From Corbicula japonica (taxonomy: Eukaryota > Mollusca > Bivalvia > Venerida > Cyrenidae): 64,000 nucleotides of DNA. The stretch covers positions 248,001-312,000 of the forward strand of contig JAZAYU010000218.1 of NCBI GenBank assembly GCA_038501625.1, written 5' to 3'. Below the pieces are notes generated by a model. It saw nothing but the letters and a program-made list of their open reading frames with translations, had not been told where the DNA came from and ran no database searches. Position numbers and translations under genes: made by a program. This document shows, piece after piece, positions 21,739 to 35,245 of the stretch (positions are counted from its first letter, which is position 1; every line of letters starts with the position of its first letter).

Positions 21739-23489
21739 CTGAAAATAGAAAATTATAGGTTTTGTAACAACAATAAATGCATAATTAATTACATAACTGC
21801 TGTATAAATTATATTTATTATTTTTTAAATTTTAATAACGTGCATTCAATTTATGAAATTGGTTTTATCCCCTAGCTTTGTTTTACCGATGCTTGGAATA
21901 GTCATCTTTAATTCTAGTGCACGCAGTGACTTGCACGATAATAATCAAACCTTAATTTCTTTGCTTCTATTAAAATGAATTCGATAAAAGGGATATGTAA
22001 TGGAATAATTGATAAATAGTATAAATTAATACTAATCGTCGCTCACAATATGTCCGGCTCGGTTCTGATGGGATCATTTAGCCATCGGGAAACTGTTTTA
22101 GACAGACACGAAACTCGCGCTGATTTTTCCATTCCAAACATTTCACTAGGAAGATACTTATTTGCTTCAAACATAAAGTACGGTGAGTTATACTTAAATT
22201 GACAACTGAAATTGATAGAGAAGTGGATATATTCGAGGCTTTGTAGTATCATGCAAAGAAAAACTTTAAATTCACAAAAAAGTGAAAAATCAAATTATTT
22301 CCAGTCAATTTAATAAACTGACTTACGTAATGATTGAATTTATTTTCCAACCAAAAGTGTTTTCAAAGAAACTGTACTAATGTTTTAAAGACAAACGCGA
22401 AGTTTTTAGTGTGTTTGTTTTGTTTTAATATCTTCCGTTCTTTCTTAATAATTTGACATTTTATTGCTGTCAAGTTTTATTTCACTTAGATTACTAAATG
22501 TCATTGTTTATTTGTTCGGAAGTTTAATATGTATGATTGCTTTCGGTTTCACATCCCAGTTAAAACATCTTGTTGTTTCACTTAAAAAAAGTATCAACTA
22601 TACACACTTGACTAGACAACAAGCAATGAAAAAAGTGTAATATTTAAATGCATCAATTATTTTGAATTCAATGCCTGCATATTTAATAATCGGAAGTAAT
22701 TTCATTCATTTATACGGTAATATTTTTTAAGGTTACCCCAAAATCAAATTTAAATACAGGCCAAAAACAGTATGATGGTGCTAATCAGAAGTAAACCAAA
22801 TGTACATACCTTGTATCAAAACTAACACAGCTTACCTTTGTGAGAACACACAGGGCAGCACTCAACCGTAGACTTTGACCTTTGCATCTTCTGAGGTCCT
22901 TTGTCAAGTTTTTATATAGTTTTCTCTTAGATTTTCTAGTTTACGACAAAGGAATTTCTTCATCTTGGCTATCGTGGATCGGTTATTATCTGACAATACA
23001 TGTACCATCCTGAGGTTCCCCTCACACCAGAGTTTGATATGGATAAAGATGTGTACATTTTAACTACAAAATATTGAGTTGCACTCAACAAGGGTCAAAA
23101 TGCGTGATATACCATTTCCATCATTTATCATTACCGAGCTAAATCAAACCGATTTAATATAATATATCAAGTTCGTTGATTCTCAAAGTTTTGGTTTCAT
23201 CTAAATTATGATATTATCTTTTATGATTTATCGTCTGATGGTTTATCGTTATTAAGTTTTGTTTACTGTTTTACACAGTTTTATGCAACTTGACTGAGGT
23301 ATTCTGAATAATTTCGTATCATTAGGCTACCTGAAGTGTTGACAAACCTGATGTATTAGTAAAGTCAACCCAGGATGAAATTATTGTTTATAGAACCAAC
23401 GTAATTTGTTTGCTCTTAAAACTTGGCGGCCCATAGGAAATTGTTTACATTCATTCCACATTTTTCATTATAGCGGTGGAATAAGTGTT
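21739..23489 (-). promoter_or_regulatory. 5' flank of TLR copy B with probable leader exon
   Basis: Minus-strand acceptor at 21739/21738 and donor (ACAAAG then GTAAGC) at 22836, as in copy A. A family A-like remnant lies at 23075-23160. No core promoter is recognised. Confidence 0.35.
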
Positions 23490-23599
23490 ATTTCTACTCC
23501 TTTCTTTTTTAATTTTTACATACACTCGCTCGTATGCAGACTGTCATCCAAGCACACTTCAATCCACACTAACACAAATCGATGCAAAACTAATGTTAA

Positions 23600-23832
23600 A
23601 AAAGTCAGACCTGCATATCAGGGATAGAAACACTGGCTCTCTACACAGCCCAAAAACAGAGGAAATAAAAGAGGTTGCGTTGAGGAAATGATTTTATTTA
23701 ATACAAAACATTATTTAAAAAAATACGAAAAAGAGAACCTGAGGGTTATCGCCTTTGAAAGGTCAGTGGCAAAACAATTTTAAAAACACGTTCATTAATG
23801 CACGATCTTTACACTTTCCCAATATGTTCTCA
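23600..23832 (-). repeat. dispersed repeat family B copy
   Basis: Shows TGCATATCAGGGATAG, GAGAACCTGAGGGTTATC, CGCCTTTGAAAGGTCAGTGG and CTTTCCCAATATGTTCTCAT in the order found at 3300-3545. The open frames across it are not genes. Confidence 0.7.
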
Positions 23833-24144
23833 TGATGAACCATTTACAGAGGACAAAACTATTATATTCGCCACATCCGGTTCGTAAAAGCAATGTGTTG
23901 TTTATAATACATGTAATTAAGTCACGCGTTCAAACGACACGAACGTGTGGTCGACTTCTTAGAAAAGAAACTATCATTAAGATAAAATATGATTTACATA
24001 ATTATTTGATCAGAAAATTGAGACCAAAACGGTTTGCAACTGCTAGGATATCGTAAGTATCAAACATACTGTATTCATTTATTAATGATCCACATGCCTG
24101 AATAAAAAACAATCAAAAAGTCATGTATTGGATTTTGATTAATT

Positions 24145-24654
24145 ATTTTCAGCATAATTTATCAAAAACAGGTTTTGTAGTAGATTTTTATTATAATTTT
24201 ATGTGCTTCAAAACATTCATTGTAGTCAGATTCATTTTAAGAGCATTAAATATTTAATATATCAGATTATTTTTAGCGCATTAAAATATTAGTTGTAGTC
24301 GGAAAAAAAACACAAAAACATTTCGTGTAGTCTTTTTTATTTTTGCAGCGCATCAAAATATTTCGTGTAGTCGTGTAGTCGTTGTTTTTTTTTTCAGAGA
24401 ATAAAAACGTTCAGTGTAGTCGGATTAATTATCTTCAGCGCATCAAAACATTTATTGTAGTCGAATTCATTAGTTTCAGCGCAACCAAAACATTTATTGT
24501 AGTCGAATTTATTAGTTTCAATGCATCAAAACATTTATTGTAGTCGAATTTATAAGTTTCAGCGCATCAAAACATTTATTGTAGTCGAATTTTATTAGTT
24601 TCAGCACATGCAAACATTAATTGTTGTCCGATTTATTAGTTTCAGCGCATCATA
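24145..24654 (+). repeat. ~41-bp tandem repeat abutting the VWC-WAP gene
   Basis: About ten units of TTTCAGCGCATCAAAACAT followed by TTATTGTAGTCGAATTTATTAG, more regular toward the gene. The last unit runs into the start codon region (TTTCAGCGCATCATAATG). Every unit contains a TTTCAG, so the array is also a series of possible 3' splice sites upstream of the first coding exon. Confidence 0.75.
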
Positions 24655-26510
24655 ATGCTGCATATGGTAGCGTGTCTTCTGATTATTTATGGAAGTTATC
24701 TTGTTTCTGCCGGTAGCATACGAACACAGAAATGTTATGGCGTGTCTTGCGGAAAAGTGAACTGCCCTGAGCCGCGAATTCCTCCCGGCGAATGCTGTCC
24801 TGTCTGTCCGTCCAGAGGTAAGTTCTTATAAATTAAATGCTTTTATTTATTAAGGTGATTCTTCCTTTGTCATTGCAATAACAAATATTTTATCCATAAA
24901 GAAGAAAACTATTTAAATCGCTCTCTGGGCAATTTTTTTTAATGTAGTTCAACAAAACTTTTCACATAAATACATATTTAATTGGTGCATCTTTATTTTA
25001 CAAACGTAAAGAACAATTACATCTGACAATAAAAATCCTATAATATCATCAAAATCATCAAAACATAGAAACTAAGTATTATAAAATATAAAATGAGACT
25101 GACGGCAATATAAAAATTATGTTGCCCTTATGAAGAATTTTCAATAATCAGGAGAGAAATATCATTTTTATGATTTTGAATATATTCACGCGACCAGCAA
25201 ATTCAACGTCAAACATAATTTATATGTTCAGCATCTATCGGTTTTAAAAAGAAGTATTAAAAACATTTGTTTAAGGCAAATTACAATGTAACACTCAGGT
25301 TTTTTTTCTTGAACAAATTGGGGGGGGGGGGGGGGGGGGGGGAATTTTCAAAACAATCGATATTTTAGTAACTGTAACTTATTTCTTTGTATTTTGTAAT
25401 GTACAGATATGTACAAATACCACTACTTCAAAAGATAAAAATATCATCACTGAGCAAAATTTATGTATTAAATAAACTTTTTCGTTTAGAACATTAAAAA
25501 TTTTGGTCACACCAATTTTAATTTAAATCAAGACAGAGTGCAAGTACTCAAAATAACGTATTTAAGAACGAACAACTGGACGCGCATATGAAATTGTTGC
25601 TTTGCTTTGTCTTGAACACCTTGACCCGTTTTTCATAGGTTTCAGAAATATCACTTTATTCTGCAAGTCTAAATTAAAATAAAATATAAGGGTTTATTAT
25701 TATGTTACTGTAGGCAAGAGCTGTGTTGTTGGGGGCAAAACATACAAAGATGGAGAGACTTTCTACATTGACTGCAACGGGTGTTCATGTTCGAACGGAA
25801 ATATTATTTGCACAATGATTGACTGTGGTAAGTGAAGGCTTAATTTATTTTTAGAAATAACCCAGTGTAAGGTATAAAACACACATTTCCCGGAACGTAG
25901 GTTAAATATTGTAGCCTGCATGTAAAATAATTTTCTGCCTTCTCAAAAATGAACCATGTACTAAAGGCAGATTTGTTTGTGTTCTATAAATCATTAATAC
26001 ATATTCATTTTCAAATTTTTTCAGCTTTGACAAGCAGAAAACAAGTACTATAGTTAAGGTTTGCTGAAAAAAAAAGTCATGCTTAAGAAGTTCAACAGCT
26101 TGTTTATACATGGGCTTTTTAACATCACGCCTTATGAGTATCAATTATGTGACATAATTACATGTATATCCATCTAAAGAAAAATGTTAATTTGCAAACG
26201 TTGCAAGTGGTACTCTAGAGAGTGGTTAGGCTCAATTCACTAAAGGTGTTTATTTCATATAATTTAAGTAATGTACATTGTAACAACTGCAGTAATGTTA
26301 AACAATTTTCAATGCGTATTAAGCTTTAATAGTTTATAAAGCTTTACTTTTATATATGCAGGTGTATTGAAGCCGGGTACATGTCCTTCGTATAATCCAA
26401 AAAAGCCTGGTGTTTGTGCAAATATGTGTACTGTGGATTCTGACTGCCCTGGTAACACCAAATGCTGCAGAAATGGTTGTGGGGGTAGTACTTGTGAGAA
26501 ACCATCATAA
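24655..26510 (+). CDS. secreted VWC-WAP domain protein (3 exons)
   Basis: Exons 24655-24817, 25714-25827 and 26362-26510 join in phase 1 at every junction, with GT/AG borders, to give 141 residues. Residues 1-20 are a signal peptide. Exon 1 adds the C-terminal half of a von Willebrand C module (six cysteines ending PPGECCPVCP). Exon 2 (residues 55-92) is CxxxGKTYKDGETF...CNGCSCSNGNIICTMIDC, a VWC or pacifastin-like module. Exon 3 is a WAP four-disulfide core with eight cysteines (PGTCP...CANMC...DCPGNTKCC...CGGSTC). WAP domains are typically protease inhibitors or antimicrobial. VWC modules bind growth factors or matrix. The role here is unknown. Exons 1 and 2 have exactly the same lengths (163 and 114 nt) as the first two exons of the gene at 37570, so the two are paralogues with different C-termini. 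Confidence 0.88.
25320..25342 (+). repeat. 23-nt poly-G run
   Basis: Uninterrupted G tract in intron 1 of the VWC-WAP gene. Its length is likely to vary between alleles and to be unreliable in sequencing. Confidence 0.9.
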
Positions 26511-29500
26511 ATGTAACAGGTTAGTTCATTTATAATGTTTGTGTAATTTATTATGACCATTATGATAGCGAAGCATTGGCTTGGCGACACATTTCGGAAA
26601 CATCTAATGAGACCATGGAACCAACTTACGCTGTCTCAGAAACCCTCAAACGCACACGTCTTCAAAAGTCTTGCGTCACCTATGTCTAACGACATAAATC
26701 TGAGTTTATTGCATAGTTATTACATGTATGGTTGCAATAAAACGTATAATACATCGAAAATGGTGCCAAGAAACACAATAGCAATAATTTTTGTAAAAAG
26801 CTTTCAGCTATAAGTACGTGTTTCAAAATCATCAAACTTCGTAACGGCAAACAAGCAGTTTTTAAATTATAGGATTACCGAAAGACTAAATAAATAAAAC
26901 GGAACGTTCAGGTTCAAATAACATCTGCAATTTATGAACATATTCAATCTACTGAAACTAAACAATTAGTGTGTTCCGATGTTTTTGAAACCTTATTGTA
27001 ATTAATTGATGTGTCTGAATGTATACTTTAAAAGATTTATTGAAATAAGTTTACTGATTTTCAATACGTTTTGCCAGTGCAGGGATTAAAAAAACACCCA
27101 CACAGAACACTGAACTTTAATCAGTCATTTTTGTTTGGTGTTATCCGTGTGCAACGGACTTTGTGATCGTTTTCTAATATTTGATTTATTCTCACAGTAA
27201 AGTCTTTTATTTTTTGCAGATTGACACATGTTAAGGTGTTTAGTGTGAGCCTCTGTTAACAAGCAAATGTGACACTTGCTTAGTTGTCGTTCAACAATCG
27301 TCATGCACTTACTGATGTCATACACGATTTTCAATAAAATTTCAAAACAACCATGAATGGTTTGTTTATTTCATAGTTTTAGGTTTGATCCAAAATGTCT
27401 TTTCTCTGTAAATCAAGCAAAATGTCATGTTTATTACCACTTTGACACTTAATTTACCAGATCATTGCCATGGTTTACTTTTCTCAATGTTTAGAAAACT
27501 ACTTTTAGTATTTATTCAGTTTATTCAAAGCGATCATACCGCACAAAATGAAATTTCGATTTGAAACAGTTTCTCAAAAGCGGTCAATATCATGTCTATG
27601 TAAGCAATACAAAATAGAACGTCCTAAATTTATACTGGCGTGTCAGTTTTGAAACAAATGTTAAAGTAAAACGATTCGAAAATGATGTGAAATCAAGGAT
27701 GTAAGTTAAAGCCTTGAGCGTAAACCATTATTATAATAACTAAGTTAACGCAGTCATACGTAAAGATATAATAAAAAACATTATTAATAAAAATTGTGTT
27801 TACAAGTGTTATAATAGCAAAGCAAAAAAGTAAGTTACTTGCTTAAACTAGTTTTAAAATTTGAGCGATAATTATTCAACGGATGCAGTAAGCGGTATTT
27901 ATATAAATTATAATTATACTTTCATTGCGAATATCAGTTTTGCATAATTATGTACTAGATGTTCTAGCTTGATAATCTTTTCCCTGTCTTTGACATGAAA
28001 AAGAAAACTTTTTATCTATAAACAAATTAACTATCAATCTTATTGATGAAAAAGGGAGAGAAATATGCTTATAAAATGCTCGCATGCTGAAAATTAGTCT
28101 CAGTCATTCAGACGCTCTGATTTCGCAAAGGCGATCAGTACGTATGAAGACAATGCTCGTTAAAAAACCAGACACTCCAAAACGAGGCTTGTAATTAGGA
28201 CATAAGTATGGAACGCCGTTGTTGTCTTGTAAAAACTGTATTTTAGACTGTCGCCCTGTCAGCTGGAAATCGAAAAGACGTATGCTACGGCGAGAAGCAT
28301 TTTTAACTGTATAATTGCGCCCACAGGCGTGTTCAAGTAAGCTGGGTTCTGCGGTTACCCGATATCTGATGAAAAGTTTATACAGACGTTGCAAGCACAA
28401 TAGTAACCTTATCGCAACCTTAGAAATATTTTAGAATGAAATCATTTCAATAAGAAGATCATATTTTTTTCTCTTTCTTTTCGGATCAAAATTACGTCTG
28501 AAGTGAAAAACTTTGCCCTACAACCATTTTTTTTTAAATTTCTTAAGATAACTTCAAAATTCTTTGGCATACCCTAATGGCGACCTTAGAAACATTTTAC
28601 AGTGAAATCCCTTAGATTTATTTTTTAAAAAGTATATAAATTTCCCAATTACGAAAAGAAAAAGTGATAAGACAATTTAGAACTGTAAAGAAAAATAAAG
28701 CTTGAAAATCCCAAAAATTCTATTTGCAATCAAACACAAAAACGAAGCAACGCAAAACAAAAACACAATAAATGCCCACATGATCAAAATGATACTGACA
28801 ATATCCAAGATTCTTTTAAAGAACTTTTAAATGTGAAAAGAGAAGTCAACAATTTTTTGTCATTCATTTTCGCAACCATGAAATTAAAGGCCAAAACACA
28901 CTTTTACAAATACCTCTTACTATATACATGTTTTAGACAAGATAATTATCTTAGATATTGTTGTTAGTAACTCATTACAGTAACTCAGGAAGGCATTTAA
29001 ATTGATGTGAAGTGTTGCTTTCTTTTCGTGTTTGGCTGCAGAATTTAGGGTTTTTTTTAGGTCAAACTATTTTTCTTTTCTGTTCTAACTTTTCTTAACG
29101 TAATAATAATAAAATGATTTATTTATGCAAAGTTTGACGGAACTGCAATTTTCCGTTAGAGAGATTTTGATATTCTTCCCTTTTATCAATCACCGTACAA
29201 TGACAATTGTCATACCATACAACGTGACAGTCTAAAACCATTATTAAGAAGAGGCAGCAACGGTGAACCATATATTTGCATTCATTTATGTAAAATGGGG
29301 TAGGCAAGTACTTAAACGTCCTTTGTTTATAGACCATATACCTGATTTTGTAGCTCGATATCATATTACTTAAATTTCACTTTGCCCAGTGTGGGTGAAA
29401 TACGGTTAAAGCACTGTTAACAAATTTCATTAGAAATCGCGATTGATTTTGGATTTGTTTACCATACAAAAGCGCCACCTGTCGGTCAGACTTTTTATAT

Positions 29501-30498
29501 AGCGATGTCTCTAGACGTTCGTCAAAGCAGTGTGACACTGATCAATGACAGAACGTCTTGATGATCTAGACTAGCTGAAAATGCATATTCCTAACAAAGA
29601 AATAAAGAGCAAGAAATAAACATGATTAATTTTACGATTCAACTATTGTTTCCACGTATAACAAAAGAAAAACCGATTATCGCATTGAAAACTTAAAGGT
29701 CACTAGCATTAACAATTTGTTATTCGGGGTTTGAAGTGATTTAGCACAATAACAAGAAGAAACCCTCATTTATATTCTTTGCAAAAGAACACTATACAGT
29801 TAAGTTAACTAGATAATTACATGTTGTTATTTTGTGTTGAGTTGGTTTGAAAAAAAATAAAAATCAGGCAAAAGAAAAAAGTTCTGAACTTTTACAGACG
29901 CCATTGAGCATATATTAAAACAAGTGTCACGAAAATACTGTTTTTTAATAAACTTATAAACGCCGTACATGTATGAAGCATGTGTCTGTATATTAAAATA
30001 AAGAGGAAATATATTATTTACTTTGTATCTTCTCATTCCCTGTAGGGCATTTATTAGAATAAAGTCACTTTTACTAAGACAATTTGCAAGTAATCAAGGA
30101 TTATCACTTTTACAACTTAAATTGCCAAAATATCGAAGTAATATAAAATTTAAAAATGTTTCCCCCACCCCACCCACCTTACCCATTCTACTCAATGTTT
30201 GGTTACAGGAAAATTAATTTAGATCCCTTATAGTCCTACCAGAAAGAGTAGAAGGTCAATGAAAAAACCTTAATAATCAGTTACGAAATTCAATAATAAC
30301 ACTCTCGGTCTCAAATGTGTCTGGTACATTATCCATTTTGTGGTTAAATTTCAAAACAAAACACAGAAAGACGGAGTCTGTATGCAAATAATGAAACTTA
30401 CACCGTGAGAAACGATGATTACCAGTTATTTGAAAGCAAAATTTAGCCCAGTAAAGGACACTGATGAACGTACATACATGTTACACATTTAACTCTAC
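26511..30498. other. gene-free stretch
   Basis: About 4 kb of AT-rich DNA after the VWC-WAP gene. The longest candidate, a 98-codon minus-strand frame at 28104-28400, lacks any recognised domain, and I could not join it to neighbours by splice sites. No repeat structure was clear. Confidence 0.5.
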
Positions 30499-31205
30499 TT
30501 TAAGGGCTTACTACACTCCTCCCCAGCAAGTTCATCGAAAATTAACGAAAACTCAATAACGCCAAAATGCCAATTAATGAAAATTTGCACAAATGAATGT
30601 TACTTCATGTAATATGTATCTTTATTTTGCATAATATGGTAAGACACGAAAGAACAGTAAAGAAAAATAGCGCGATCGAAAAATTCCTTAAACTTTTATT
30701 TACATGAATTCACAAAAACTAAACAACAAAAAACATCATTCTAAATCGCCTACATAAGTGATTTGAAACTTACAACAATTCATTGTGTCCTCGTGACTTA
30801 CATATGTAAACTTTATTTGATATAAGTAAAAGTGTGTTTGACCTTCAATATCCTGGTCGCTTCCTGGTCGCGTAAACGGATGCCAATCATTGATTTCTGT
30901 TTTAGACGTTGAAAGTTCTTTACAAGGTACACACCATTTCCTTGTCACACTCACCTAGGAATTTAAACATATGTTTTGTATTGCTTAGTTTTTTGTAAAT
31001 TTAAGTAAATAGAATTTTAAGGAATGTTAAGGTCTAACTTTTTTTCTTTACTTGTCTAACGTGTCTTTTTGTAAGCAAAAGAAAGATACATTAGTAATAT
31101 TCATTTGTGCAGAGTATCATTGAACGACATTTTACCGTTATTGAGATTTTGATAATGTTCTTTTAATCAATGAAGTGCTGGGGAGGAGTGTAGTGAGCCC
31201 TTAAA
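30499..31205. mobile_element. 707-bp element with terminal inverted repeats, TTAA-flanked
   Basis: TTTAAGGGCTTACTACACTC at 30499 mirrors the end at 31205 (AGCCCTTAAA), with CTCCTCCCCAGCA shared on both sides. Weaker complementarity runs inward for about 200 bp. The outer TTAA words would fit a piggyBac-like target site, but the inner GGGC terminus is not typical of that family, so I leave it unclassified. It includes a 72-codon minus-strand frame (30736-30954) with a good donor after it, possibly a captured exon fragment; I do not recognise it. Confidence 0.65.
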
Positions 31206-31850
31206 TGTCGTTAGAAGAAAACGCTTCAAACAGTATATAATTGATCCAGCAGTCTCCGGCTTCGAACAGGAGAATTTGGAAAGGCGATGTTGTTTTTTTA
31301 AATAATGCAAACTTTAATGTTCTTTTCTTTTAAGAAGATTTCGGTCACACAATACGTCCATACAGTCAATTATAAATAAGTTTTTAATCTAACTACTGCA
31401 ATTTTTTAACTAAACATTAGGTAGATGTCACGAGAGTGTTGTTCTTACAAGAATTTAATTAAGAAGTAAAATAGGCACAATATAATAAATAGCCAAACAG
31501 ACAACAAAGTAGGTTCTAAGGGCCTAGCAAAACACACATTCATCCTTTGGTTCACATATCAACTAACAAACCGTGTCACATGCAAATTTACAATAACGGT
31601 CAAAACATAAGTTCATGTAGATGTGTTGTTAGTACCTAAATAAATGGTTTCAGAATTTGGAATTTTACTGAGTGTGTATCAAATTTAAACATTCTTACAT
31701 TTAATTTACTGGTATCAATCCGTCGGCTTTTCCCCAACCAAATAACCATTCTGTACATTCTGTATATTTTTTATGAAATGAAAGTTAGACTTTACATTAT
31801 TGTTGTAGTTATTGTGTACCTGCCATTTTGCTTTACAATGCTATTAGCTT
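31206..31850. other. no feature seen
   Basis: AT-rich DNA between the TIR element and a family B copy, with no supported exon or repeat. Confidence 0.5.
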
Positions 31851-31854
31851 CTTA

Positions 31855-32190
31855 TCCTGTATATGTATGTGAGCTTTTGCATACACCACTGTCGAGTTGA
31901 TGGGTGGGTAGGAGTTAGTTCACCAAGCCAAATGGTATTTGTTTGTTCATGTGAGAACCAATGTGAGGTTTGTGCATCCTAGAACCTGGCCTTAACCCTC
32001 AGGAGCGAATTGTTTTCCCACTGTATGTTCGAAGGCGGTCACCCCAAAGGTTCTCGTTTTCGTTAACTGTTTGTGGTATCTTAATGAGATGGATCCTCCC
32101 TGTTGCCTCTCTGTGTTTTGGCTGCGAGGGGAGCCTGAGTTTTCTGGGCGTGTCGATTATTTATAGGCATATTTCACTTTTTTATTATGC
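31855..32190 (+). repeat. dispersed repeat family B copy
   Basis: Plus-strand copy with GTTGATGGGTGGGTAGGAGT, CACCAAGCC, CCTAGAACCTGGCCTTAACC, CCCCAAAGGTTCTCG and TTAACTGTTTGTGG, as in 37105-37480. A short duplicated segment (CATATTTCACTTTTTTATTA) follows near 32165 and 32235. Confidence 0.75.
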
Positions 32191-32539
32191 ATGTAAGCAT
32201 AGTAAGTCAGTTTAGTGTTTTATGTTCTATGAAGGCATATTTCACTTTTTTATTATGCATTGAAGTCAGTTTAGTTTTTGTGTTCTATGAAGAGTTTTGG
32301 TAGGACGTATGAGGTTAACTCTGAAATAACATGTTTTTTTCTAGATCTTTTTGAATGTGGACCTCGTTTCATTTGACACTAAGAAAAAAATATACAAAGG
32401 AAATCCTCTATTTTGACAAGTTTCACTACAAGCTGGAATGTTAGCATTTTTAGCTCGACTATTCGAAGAATATGTCGAGCTATTGTACTCACTTGGGCGT
32501 CGGCGTCGGCGTCGGCGTCGCCGTCGCCGTCGGCGTCCC

Positions 32540-33420
32540 GCTTTGGTTAAAGTTTGAGTGCAACCTACTGATATCTTAAAAACTACTATAGCTACAGCTT
32601 TGAAACTTGGCACACTTGTTCATCATCATGTCCCGGGTATGTATGCCAAGAACCATAACTCTAACTTTCATTTTGATCAAATTATGGCCCTTTTTCGACT
32701 TAGAATTTCAGGATAAAGTTTGCGTGCAAGCTAATGTACAAACACATAACTTCAATACTACTTACACTACAGCTTTGAAACTTGGCACACTTGTTCATCA
32801 TCATGTCCCGAGTGTGTATGCCAAGAACCATAACTCTAACTTTCATTTTGATCAAATTATGGCCCTTTTTCGACTTAGAATTTTAGGTTAAAGTTTCCGT
32901 GCAAGCTAGTTTCTTTAATACTTCTTGTACTATAGCTTTGAAACTTTCAACACTTGTTTACCATCATGACCCTGACTATGTATGCCAAGAACCATAACTC
33001 TTTCTTTAATTTTTAATCAAATTATGGCCCTTTTTCAACTTAGAATTTCAGGTTAAAGTTTGCGTGCAAGCTAATTACTTTCATACTTCTTGTACTATAG
33101 CTTTGAAACTAAAGAAACTTGTTAACCATCATGACCCTGACTATGTTTGCCAAGAACCATAACTCTTTCTTTGATTTTTATTAAATTATTGCCCTTTTTT
33201 TACTTAGAATTTCAGGTTAAAGTTTGCTTGCATGCTAGTTACTTTCATACTTCTTGTACTATAGCTTTGAAACTTGTTCACTATCATGACCCTGACTATG
33301 TATGCCAAGAACCATAACTCTTTTTTTGATTTATATCAATTTATTGCCCTTTTTAGACTTAGAAATTAAGGTTAAAGTTTGCGTGCAAGGTGGTGAAACC
33401 TCATATCTTTCATTCTATTA
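32540..33420 (+). repeat. ~163-175-bp tandem core of HINE-like element A
   Basis: Each unit contains TTTGAAACTTGGCACACTTG, ATGCCAAGAACCATAACTC, AAATTATGGCCCTTTTTCGA and CAGGTTAAAGTTTGCGTGCA. The first two units are 175 bp apart, and later units are shorter and more diverged. Long open frames across it arise because the unit can be read through; they are not genes. Confidence 0.85.
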
Positions 33421-33647
33421 AAACGACAACTTTAAAACTTTGTATACCTTTATTATATCATATATCAGGTTGATTTTCAAAGGCCCATAACTCATCCTTG
33501 CTTTTTTATTTAATCTGCCCTTTTTTCGCTTAGAAATTAGAATTAAGACCTAGAAATTATGGTTAAAGTTTCAATGTTAGTGTTTTTCATAGGTAATGCT
33601 ATAGAAAAGGTTTAAAACAGATGTACTTAACATACTTTGGTTGAAAG

Positions 33648-34750
33648 GTTATACTATACTATACTATACTATACTATACTATACTATACTATACTATACT
33701 ATACTATACTATACTATACTATACTATACTATACTATACTATACTATACTATACTATACTATACTATACTATACTATACTATACTATACTATACTATACT
33801 ATACTATACTATACTATACTATACTATACTATACTATACTATACTATACTATACTTTACTATACTATACTATACTATACTATACTATACTATACTATACT
33901 ATACTATCCTATGCCATACCATACAATACCATACCACACCATACCACACCACACCACACCACACCACACCACCACCACACCACCACCACCACCACCACAC
34001 CACACCACACCACCACATCACACCACACCACCAACACCACCACACCACCACCACCACCACCTCCACCGCACCACACCACCACCACACCACACTACCACAC
34101 CACACCACCACCACACCACCACCACACCACACCACCTCACCACAACCACCACACCACCGTCACACCACACCAGCATCACACCACCAACACCACAACCCCC
34201 CCCACCACCACCACACCACCACCACCACACCACCACCACACCACCCACCACCTCCACCCACCACCACCACCCACCACACACCACCACACACCACACACTA
34301 CAACCACCCCCACCACATACCACCACCACCAACAACAACAACAACACCACCACCCTCCACCACAACACCACCACCACCACCCTCCACCACAACACCACCA
34401 CCACCCCACCACCACCACATACCACCACCACATACCACCACCACCACCACCACTAGCAACAACACCATCACCAATAACAACACCATCACCAATAACAACA
34501 CCACCAACAACAACACCGCCAACAAAAACAACACCACCAACAACAACAACACCAACTACACAACCAACAATAACACAAATAACAACAACAACACACCAAC
34601 AACTACACCACCAACAACACCGTCAACAACACCACCAACAACAACATCAACACCAACAATAGCATCATCAACCAACAACAACAACATCAACACTGACAAC
34701 AACACCAACAACAACAACAACAACACCAACAACAACAACACGCCATCACT

Positions 34751-34781
<31 letters not shown>

Positions 34782-35245
34782 CCAACAACACAACCAACAA
34801 TAACACAAATAACAACAACAACACACCAACAACTACACCACCAACAACACCGTCAACAACACCAGCAACAACAAAATCAACACCAACAATAGCATCAACA
34901 ACCAACAACAACAACATCAACACTGACAACAACACCAACAACAACAACAACAACACCAACAACTACACCACCAACAACAACGTCAACAACACCACCAACA
35001 ACAACACCAAGAACACCACCACCAACAACACGAACATGAACACCAACAACACCACCAACAACACCAACAATAGCATCAACAACACCAACAACCAACAACA
35101 ACACTGACAACAACAACAACATCAACACCAACACCACCCACAACAACACCATCACTACCAACACCAACAACAATACCAACAACAGCAACAACACCCACAA
35201 CACCAACAACAGCAACCAGCATACCATATCTTACTATACTACACC
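33648..35245 (+). repeat. microsatellite complex (ACTAT)n, (CAC)n, (AAC)n
   Basis: About 260 bp of near-pure ACTAT pentamers, then a transition through CCATACCACA into CAC-rich and then AAC-rich DNA of about 1.3 kb. A block with ACAACCAACAATAACACAAA is tandemly duplicated near 34560 and 34790. All open frames here are simple-sequence artefacts. Confidence 0.9.

Larger units (their letters stand above)
14937..23489. repeat. large duplicated block, copy B
   Basis: Second copy of 5716-14436. It begins about 30 bp inside the inner edge of the right arm of the GIY-YIG element, exactly where a 1-kb inverted repeat would be expected to break an assembly. It runs on past 23489 into sequence that copy A lacks. 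Confidence 0.9.

Noticed and set aside
25320..25342. Poly-G run as a G-quadruplex regulatory element
   Set aside because: A pure G run can form quadruplexes, but nothing ties it to regulation here, and its length is uncertain.
28104..28400. 98-codon minus-strand frame with somewhat higher GC
   Set aside because: Unrecognised, no partner exons found. Could be an exon, but nothing supports it beyond being open.
33637..34662. Long Tyr/Leu/Ile and His/Thr/Pro-rich frames
   Set aside because: Readings of (ACTAT)n and (CAC)n microsatellite. A period-5 repeat without stops is open in several frames.
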